Of a stretch of DNA of 64,000 nucleotides, positions 57,646-64,000 are shown in pieces. The stretch spans positions 1 to 64,000 of the forward strand of contig PBDR01000001.1 in NCBI GenBank assembly GCA_002717385.1. Direction: 5' to 3'. Numbering within the stretch: the first letter of the stretch is position 1; every line of letters begins with the position of its first letter. The position numbers and the translations under genes are program-made. The notes under the pieces are model-generated. The model saw nothing but the letters and a program-made list of their open reading frames with translations, ran no database searches and had not been told where the DNA came from. The stretch comes from Chloroflexota bacterium. GTDB taxonomy: Bacteria; Chloroflexota; Dehalococcoidia; Lucifugimonadales; Lucifugimonadaceae.

Positions 57646-60309
57646 ATGTTAAAAAAACAATTACAAACTAATTTTGGGCAGTTTGATTATTTTGATATTT
57701 CTTACTTTGAGAAATTAGGATCAATAAAAATTAAAAATACACCTTACACAATAAGGGTTCTTCTTGAAAATTGCTTAAGAAATTCTGAAAAAAAAATTGT
57801 CAATCAAGATCATTTAAATTTACTTTCTTCGTGGAATCCTGAAAAAAATACTAATGGCGAGTTTCCTTTTATGCCTGGTAGGGTAATTCTTCAAGATTTT
57901 ACTGGTGTACCTGTTGCAGTTGACCTAGCTGCAATGAGAGACGCTGTATCTGATATTAATAAAGATCCTTCAATAATCAATCCTATTGTTAGAACAGATA
58001 TGGTGATTGATCATTCAGTTCAAGTCGATTATTTTAATTCTAATGGAGCTCTTTCTAACAACATTGAAAGAGAATATGAAAGAAATTCGGAGAGATATAA
58101 ATTACTTAAATGGGCTCAGAAATCATTTGCTAATTTTCGAATTGTTCCACCTGGTACAGGAATAGTTCATCAAGTGAATCTTGAATATTTGGGTGATGTT
58201 GTATTACAAGAAGACACAGGTACTAATATAGTAGTTTATCCTGATACCTGTATTGGTACAGATTCGCATACAACAATGATTAATGGTTTAGGGGTTTTGG
58301 CTTGGGGAGTAGGAGGAATTGAAGCAGAGGCTGTTATGTTAGGTCAACCTAGTTACATCGTTTTACCTGATGTTGTAGGAGTTAAAATTACCGGTGAATT
58401 AAATGAAGGAGTTACTGCTACTGATTTAGTTTTATCTATTACAGAAAAATTGCGTAATTTAGGAGTTGTTGAAAAATTTGTAGAATTTTTTGGGAATGGA
58501 TTATCTAATTTATCTTTAGCAGATAGAGCTACAATAGCTAATATGTCACCAGAATATGGCGCCACATGTGGTTTTTTCCCTGTTGATAACCAGACCATTA
58601 AATATTTAAGGGATACTGGGAGAAGTGAAAAGCAGATAGATTTAATAGAATCTTATTGTAAGTCAAATAATTTGTTTCATGATGAAGAAAACGACCCCGA
58701 ATATTCACAGGTTATGGAATTTAATTTGAATGAAGTAGTTTCTAGTCTTAGCGGACCTAAACGTCCTCAAGATAGGATATCTTTACAAGATGTTAAAGAC
58801 AATTTTGAGAAATCATTTCCTCAAACTATGCTCAATAAACATGAAATAACGATAGATGATATAAATTGTTCGATTTCTGATGGATCAGTAGTGATTGCTG
58901 CAATTACGAGTTGTACAAATACTTCTAATCCTTCGGTTATGATGGGTGCTGGACTTTTGGCAAAAAATGCAGTTTTAAATGGATTATCTCGTAAACCATG
59001 GGTTAAAACTAGTTTGGCTCCTGGATCCAAAGTAGTTACAAGTTACCTGAAATCTTCAGGTTTGGATAAATTTCTTGAAGAATTAGGTTTTAATACTGTT
59101 GGTTATGGATGTACTACTTGCATAGGTAATTCTGGTCCGTTACCCCAATCTGTATCAGACACAGTTAATGATAATAATTTAGTAGTTGCTGCGGTACTTA
59201 GTGGGAATAGAAATTTCGAAGGTCGTGTTCATCCTCAAGTAAAAGCAAATTATTTAGGTTCACCTATGTTAGTAGTTGTGTATGCACTATTTGGTCGAAT
59301 TGATATTGATATTGTAAATGAGCCTATAGGAGTTAATGTTGAAGGAAGAAAAATTTATCTACAAGATATATGGCCCACTTCTGAAGAAATTTCTGAAACT
59401 TTAAACAATTTCCTTACTCCAGAAATATTTAAAGAACAATATTCTAACGTTTACTTTGGTACAAAAAAATGGAGGGATTTACCAAATTCTGAAGGAGATT
59501 TATTTTCATGGGATTTTGATTCTTCTTATATTCAAAAACCTCCTTTTTTTGATAATTTTCAATTATCTCCTTCTAAAAGACAAGAAATAAAAAAAGCTAG
59601 AGTTTTAGTATATCTTGGTGATTCAGTGACGACTGACCATATTTCTCCGGCAGGCTCAATTCCTATAAATGCACCTTCTGGTAAATTTTTAATTTTAAAT
59701 GAAGTACCACGTAGAGAATTTAATTCCTATGGATCACGCAGAGGTAATCATGATGTTATGGTTAGAGGAACATTTGGGAATATACGCTTGCGTAACATGT
59801 TAACACCAGATGATGAAGGAGATTGGACTATACATGTGCCTAGTAAAAAGCGTATGAGAATTTATGATGCTTCTAAAGAATATATAAAAACTAAAACACC
59901 AACCATAATATTGGCAGGTAAAGAATATGGTACTGGTAGTTCCAGAGATTGGGCAGCTAAAGGACCTTCATTACTTGGTGTTAGAGCTGTGATAGCGGAA
60001 AGTTTTGAACGAATTCACAGATCTAATCTTATAGGTATGGGGATCATACCATGTGAATTTATGGAAGGTCAGAATTCTACTTCTCTTGGATTAAATGGGT
60101 TTGAGGAATATGAAATATGTGATTTAGAAGAAGAAATTAAACCCGGATCAATAAAAAAAGTAAGAGTTACTAAAGAAAATTCTCTCGAATTCTTTTTTGA
60201 TGTTTTGATTAGAATTGATACAGAAATAGAATCTGATTATTATAAACACGGTGGTCTTTTACCATATGTTCTTAGACAGATGATTTCAGATATTGATCCA
60301 GATAATTAA
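57646..60309 (+). CDS. acnA: Aconitate hydratase (AcnA/IRP type)
   Basis: RVILQDFTGVPVAVDLAAMRDA, GTDSHTTMINGLGVLAWGVGGIEAEAVMLGQP, AAITSCTNTSNPSVM, GCTTCIGNSGPL, AGKEYGTGSSRDWAAKG. Confidence 0.97.
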   Translation: MLKKQLQTNFGQFDYFDISYFEKLGSIKIKNTPYTIRVLLENCLRNSEKKIVNQDHLNLLSSWNPEKNTNGEFPFMPGRVILQDFTGVPVAVDLAAMRDAVSDINKDPSIINPIVRTDMVIDHSVQVDYFNSNGALSNNIEREYERNSERYKLLKWAQKSFANFRIVPPGTGIVHQVNLEYLGDVVLQEDTGTNIVVYPDTCIGTDSHTTMINGLGVLAWGVGGIEAEAVMLGQPSYIVLPDVVGVKITGELNEGVTATDLVLSITEKLRNLGVVEKFVEFFGNGLSNLSLADRATIANMSPEYGATCGFFPVDNQTIKYLRDTGRSEKQIDLIESYCKSNNLFHDEENDPEYSQVMEFNLNEVVSSLSGPKRPQDRISLQDVKDNFEKSFPQTMLNKHEITIDDINCSISDGSVVIAAITSCTNTSNPSVMMGAGLLAKNAVLNGLSRKPWVKTSLAPGSKVVTSYLKSSGLDKFLEELGFNTVGYGCTTCIGNSGPLPQSVSDTVNDNNLVVAAVLSGNRNFEGRVHPQVKANYLGSPMLVVVYALFGRIDIDIVNEPIGVNVEGRKIYLQDIWPTSEEISETLNNFLTPEIFKEQYSNVYFGTKKWRDLPNSEGDLFSWDFDSSYIQKPPFFDNFQLSPSKRQEIKKARVLVYLGDSVTTDHISPAGSIPINAPSGKFLILNEVPRREFNSYGSRRGNHDVMVRGTFGNIRLRNMLTPDDEGDWTIHVPSKKRMRIYDASKEYIKTKTPTIILAGKEYGTGSSRDWAAKGPSLLGVRAVIAESFERIHRSNLIGMGIIPCEFMEGQNSTSLGLNGFEEYEICDLEEEIKPGSIKKVRVTKENSLEFFFDVLIRIDTEIESDYYKHGGLLPYVLRQMISDIDPDN

Positions 60310-61216
60310 ATTCAAATTTATAACCTGCTTCTACTAATTTTTTTGGTGCAACCTTAGAATTTGTTAGTATCATTTCTTTTCCCATTTCACCTAAGATGGA
60401 TCTTATAAAGAAATTAGGAATTTTAAAGATAATTTTTTTATTGTAATAATTTGATAATATTTCACAAAATTCATGAATATATATTGGTTTTTCATTAACA
60501 ATATTCACTGGTCCAGAAAGGTCGTTTTTTAGGATAAAATCAAAAATTTTAATCACATCTATTAAACTAACCCATGAAATCCATTTGTCACCTTTGGTAA
60601 GTAAAGCTCCAAAGCCATATTTAAAAGGAACAGAAATTAACGGTAACGTTCCTCCAGAATGATCTATAACCATTCCAAAACGAGTATTTGTGACAGAAAT
60701 GTTTTTGAGGTTAAATTCAGATGTTGTATCTTCCCATTTTCTTGCTGTATTAGCAAGAAATCCGTCTCCATATTTTGCTGTTTCATCAACCAATATATTT
60801 TTAGTGTTTCCATAAAAACCAGTTGCAGATGCAATAATAAATTTTTTTGGAGGATTTTTCATTTGAGATAGATGTTTAGCAATTAATCTAGTTGTCTCAA
60901 CTCTACTTGAAATTATTTTTTCCTTATGTTTTTTTGTCCATCTAAAAGAAAATATTCTACACCCACCTAAATGTATCACTACGTCACTTCCCAAAAAAGG
61001 TTCATAAGGTATTTGAGAATTTTCCGGATCCCATATATGAGTTTCGTGTTCGGATGACTTTTTGGAAGAATTGTTTCTTGTTAGTCTTACAATCTGATTA
61101 CCTGAATTTGACAGATATTCACACAAATTTTTTCCTATGAATCCAGAAGAACCTGAAATAACTATCTTCAATTTTTCAATCTTTTTAATTCTTTTGGAGG
61201 AAGAGGAAAAATCCAA
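60272..61216 (-). CDS. TIGR01777/SulA-type NAD-dependent epimerase (true start probably near 61171)
   Basis: IVISGSSGFIGKNLCEYLSNSG; VVIHLGGCRIFSFRWTKKHKEKIISSRVETTRL; ASATGFYG. Confidence 0.9.
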   Translation of the reverse strand: MDFSSSSKRIKKIEKLKIVISGSSGFIGKNLCEYLSNSGNQIVRLTRNNSSKKSSEHETHIWDPENSQIPYEPFLGSDVVIHLGGCRIFSFRWTKKHKEKIISSRVETTRLIAKHLSQMKNPPKKFIIASATGFYGNTKNILVDETAKYGDGFLANTARKWEDTTSEFNLKNISVTNTRFGMVIDHSGGTLPLISVPFKYGFGALLTKGDKWISWVSLIDVIKIFDFILKNDLSGPVNIVNEKPIYIHEFCEILSNYYNKKIIFKIPNFFIRSILGEMGKEMILTNSKVAPKKLVEAGYKFEFNYLDQYLKSSV

Positions 61217-61815
61217 CCACGGTTTTTAATAATGGTTATTGATAATTCTGGTGGAATGGCAATTATTATCTCTGGTTCGAGAGAAAATCTTCCTGTAAAA
61301 CCTCCAATGGCTGACCTTGCATGTACACCAGAATAGTTTTGGTCTTCTCCATTGTTTGAAAATTCTCCTAATCCACCTCCAAAAATTGATTGCCATCTCA
61401 CAGAAAAACCATTTACCACTGAAGGTGCTGAGTTAAAATCAACATCTGTTGATACAACCATTCCCAGTGCTTTGACAGTATAAAGTACATCGTTTAAATC
61501 TCCTCCTTCACCTCCACAGGTTAAAGCCCAATGTAATCTAACAATCATTGAATCAGCTATTTTTTGTCCAAAGTTTTGTCCTATTTTAATTCTTTTTGGA
61601 TCATCATACATTTGACCAGGTCCCAAACCTAATCCTGAAAGATAAGTCGTTCCCGATTCGTGGAAAACTACACTAGCAATAGGGGCATTTCTTAAATCAG
61701 TTACCCAATCTTTTTCATTTCCTAAATCTATATTTAATTTTTTGATTCGATCATAAACATTAAAATTTCTACGTAAATGATTAGGGATTATAGAATTTTT
61801 ATAATATTTTCCCAT
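61168..61815 (-). CDS. RidA/YjgF-family-like protein
   Basis: GEGGDLNDVLYTVKALGMVVSTDVDFNSAPSVVNGFS...HARSAIGGFTGRFSLEPEIIIAI. Confidence 0.65.
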   Translation of the reverse strand: MGKYYKNSIIPNHLRRNFNVYDRIKKLNIDLGNEKDWVTDLRNAPIASVVFHESGTTYLSGLGLGPGQMYDDPKRIKIGQNFGQKIADSMIVRLHWALTCGGEGGDLNDVLYTVKALGMVVSTDVDFNSAPSVVNGFSVRWQSIFGGGLGEFSNNGEDQNYSGVHARSAIGGFTGRFSLEPEIIIAIPPELSITIIKNRGWIFPLPPKELKRLKN

Positions 61816-61857
61816 AATAAATTTCTTTCTTAATCTTTCTTAAAGGTATTATTTACA

Positions 61858-62907
61858 TTGGTAGATAGTATATTTCTGCCAATTAGTTTATTGGAGATAA
61901 CAGTGGAAGACAACAGAAATTTATCAAATTGTGCACCAACTACTGCAAAAAAAATAAGAATATCTACTTTGGATTTCCTTGATTCATTAAATAGTAATCA
62001 AAAGAAAAAAGTAACTTTCAAATTTGATTCAACCAATGAAAGATATGAATGGAACTATACGCCTGTTGATAGAAATGGTTTGTTAATGTCTGAAATGAAC
62101 CAAAAACAAGTTAATTTATTGTTGAATATTATGGAAAAATGTTACAGTCCTTCAGGTTACAAAACTGCCTTAGAAATAATTGATTTGGAAAAAATTTTGT
62201 GTGAATGGGAGTCTATTTTAAATCATAAATCAAGGTTTGCTAGAGATACTAGACGTTATTGGGTTAGTGTATTTGGGGATCCTAATAAAAGTTCAAATCC
62301 TTTTAGTGTGAGGGTAGGTGGTCATCATATAGGTCTGATAGCTACAGTTGTTGATCAAAAAGTATCAACATTACCACTATTTTTTGGCGCTAATCCAAGT
62401 GAAATTAAACATGGAGAAAATAAAGGAGTAAAAACTTTATTAGAAGAAGAAGAATGGGCAAGAAATTTAGTTGTAAATATAGATAATGAATATAAAGAAA
62501 AAATTATTTTTTCACCAATAGCACCTGATGATATTTTAACTGCAAATTTCAGTAATATTCGAGATATTTCTATACCGACAGGCATTTCATTCAAAGAATT
62601 ACCTGATGGATCCCGTCAAGAATTAGTTAATTTGATAAAACACTATATTTTTCGTTCGAACAATGAAACTGCTGAAAATTATTGGAATCAAATAAAGGCT
62701 CAAAGTTTTGATAGTGTTAATTTTTCATGGTCAGGTTCATTGAATCCTGGAGAAGGTCACTATTACAGTATTAAGCATCAAAGTTTTTTAATTGAATATG
62801 ATAATACTCAAAATAATGCAAATCATATACATTCTGTTTTACGTGATTTCAATGGAGATTATGGATTAGATATTCTTGCAGATCACTATAAAGTTAATCA
62901 TAATTAA
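61858..62907 (+). CDS. DUF3500-like protein
   Basis: LDSLNSNQKKKVTFKFDSTNERYEWNYTPVDRNGLLMSEMNQKQ; FGDPNKSSNPFSVRVGGHHIGL; SWSGSLNPGEGHYYSIKHQSFLIEYDNTQNNANHIHSVLRDFNGDYG. Confidence 0.8.
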   Translation: MVDSIFLPISLLEITVEDNRNLSNCAPTTAKKIRISTLDFLDSLNSNQKKKVTFKFDSTNERYEWNYTPVDRNGLLMSEMNQKQVNLLLNIMEKCYSPSGYKTALEIIDLEKILCEWESILNHKSRFARDTRRYWVSVFGDPNKSSNPFSVRVGGHHIGLIATVVDQKVSTLPLFFGANPSEIKHGENKGVKTLLEEEEWARNLVVNIDNEYKEKIIFSPIAPDDILTANFSNIRDISIPTGISFKELPDGSRQELVNLIKHYIFRSNNETAENYWNQIKAQSFDSVNFSWSGSLNPGEGHYYSIKHQSFLIEYDNTQNNANHIHSVLRDFNGDYGLDILADHYKVNHN

Positions 62908-62968
62908 TTTTTATGGTTTTATTGATAATTTGTCTTTACAAAATTTTTCCAAATAGTTGGAGAATAAT

Positions 62969-64000
62969 TTGAAAAAAACAAAGCAATTAAATAGATCATG
63001 TGATGTGCTAGTTATTGGTGCTGGACCAGGCGGGCTTGGTGTGGCTGCTACTCTTGAGGGTTGGCACCCTTTTACTAAAGATTCGTTAAGTTTTCTTCCC
63101 GAACATGTATCAAGAGAAGTAAAAAATTTTTCTTCCGATTTATTGTCTTTTGATACTCGTTTTCTTATGAGAAATGGTGTTAGGCCTATAGAATTTTATA
63201 GGAATCTTCATCATCCTACCAATCACCCACTTAATCCATCTGAATATAGATTAAAATTTTTTAAGACGGATCCTGTTGATTGGATCATGATTTCTATTGA
63301 TGAACCTGGTGGTTTATGGAACAATGTTCCAACTAATCAGTTAACTTTAGGACCTGCTTACTGGATGGAATTGGCTCATTATCCGATAGAACAATTTTTT
63401 CAAGATAATGGGATAAATAAAGATCCAAATGATTTGGCCCATAAAAACGATCTAGTAAATTATTATCAGAAATTTGTGGAATATTTGGGGATGAGTAAAA
63501 AAATAATTACAAAATCTACAGTTAGGAGTATTTCTAAGGGTAAAAATCATAGAAGATTCAGATTGGTGGTTGATTCTTCAAATTCTTCAAATATTTATGA
63601 ATGTGATTATATTGTTTTTTCTGTAGGCCCAAAATCAAAAGAACGGAAATTTAATTGGCAAAAAAATGAACTGGATTATATTTCAAGTCAGTTTACTTGT
63701 GCTTCTGACTATTCGGGTGAAAACGTTTTAGTTGTTGGAGGAGGCAGATCATCGGATTGGGCAGTAACTGAGTTATTTAAAGCAGGTAAAAAAGTCGAAT
63801 ATGTAATGCGACAGGATTCTGATAATCATTTGAGACTTGTTAAAGACTCTTTAAATCTACCTTATTACGATTTTCTATACGGTATTATTCAAGAAGATAA
63901 CCAAAGATTGACTATCCATTATAATTCAGAAATATCAAATGCATTTCCGGGAGGAAAAGTTTTCGTAATTAATAATAAAGCCCAATTAGAAACAAAATTT
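62969..64000 (+). CDS. FAD-dependent oxidoreductase, OSGIN-like (partial, runs off right edge; TTG start)
   Basis: LKKTKQLNRSCDVLVIGAGPGGLGVAATLEGWHPFTKD...EPGGLWNNVPTNQLTLGPAYWMEL; second dinucleotide motif VLVVGGGRSSDWAVTELFKAGKKVEYV. Confidence 0.75.
   Translation, partial: MKKTKQLNRSCDVLVIGAGPGGLGVAATLEGWHPFTKDSLSFLPEHVSREVKNFSSDLLSFDTRFLMRNGVRPIEFYRNLHHPTNHPLNPSEYRLKFFKTDPVDWIMISIDEPGGLWNNVPTNQLTLGPAYWMELAHYPIEQFFQDNGINKDPNDLAHKNDLVNYYQKFVEYLGMSKKIITKSTVRSISKGKNHRRFRLVVDSSNSSNIYECDYIVFSVGPKSKERKFNWQKNELDYISSQFTCASDYSGENVLVVGGGRSSDWAVTELFKAGKKVEYVMRQDSDNHLRLVKDSLNLPYYDFLYGIIQEDNQRLTIHYNSEISNAFPGGKVFVINNKAQLETKF

Overview
AT-rich 64 kb bacterial chromosomal window, densely coding, with two tRNAs (Gly-GCC, Phe-GAA). 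Gene content suggests a free-living, probably marine, Chloroflexota-like (SAR202/Dehalococcoidia-type) genome; this placement is inferred from gene content only. Housekeeping blocks include rpsB-tsf-pyrH-frr-uppS-cdsA-dxr-rseP-ispG, a ccmABC-(CcmD-like)-ccmE-plsY cytochrome c maturation block, korAB, a pho/pst block (phoB-phoR-pstS-pstC-pstA), uvrD/pcrA and acnA. The accessory part (about 36.9-57.5 kb) holds a sugar-acid/glycoside catabolic island (UxuA-like, two enolase-superfamily dehydratases, SDR, TIM-barrel isomerase, AKR, VOC, two glycosidase-like proteins, Zn-ADH), a peptide/nickel-type ABC transporter (SBP + two permeases), and a Gfo/Idh/MocA + MFS pair. Most notable is a tandem array of four small paralogous lipoproteins (CLNSEPPPPPGQQI anchor plus an ectodomain with two conserved Cys) followed by a fifth, degraded copy that is not in the ORF track. 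Other points of interest: a two-domain SDR with an apparently dead N-terminal active site, a CcmD-like segment on the C-terminus of a larger protein, a CxxxY-type CcmE, a VOC gene that seems to need a non-canonical ATA start, and several inverted repeats near rpsB and the ABC transporter genes. I found no CRISPR array, integrase, transposase or prophage.
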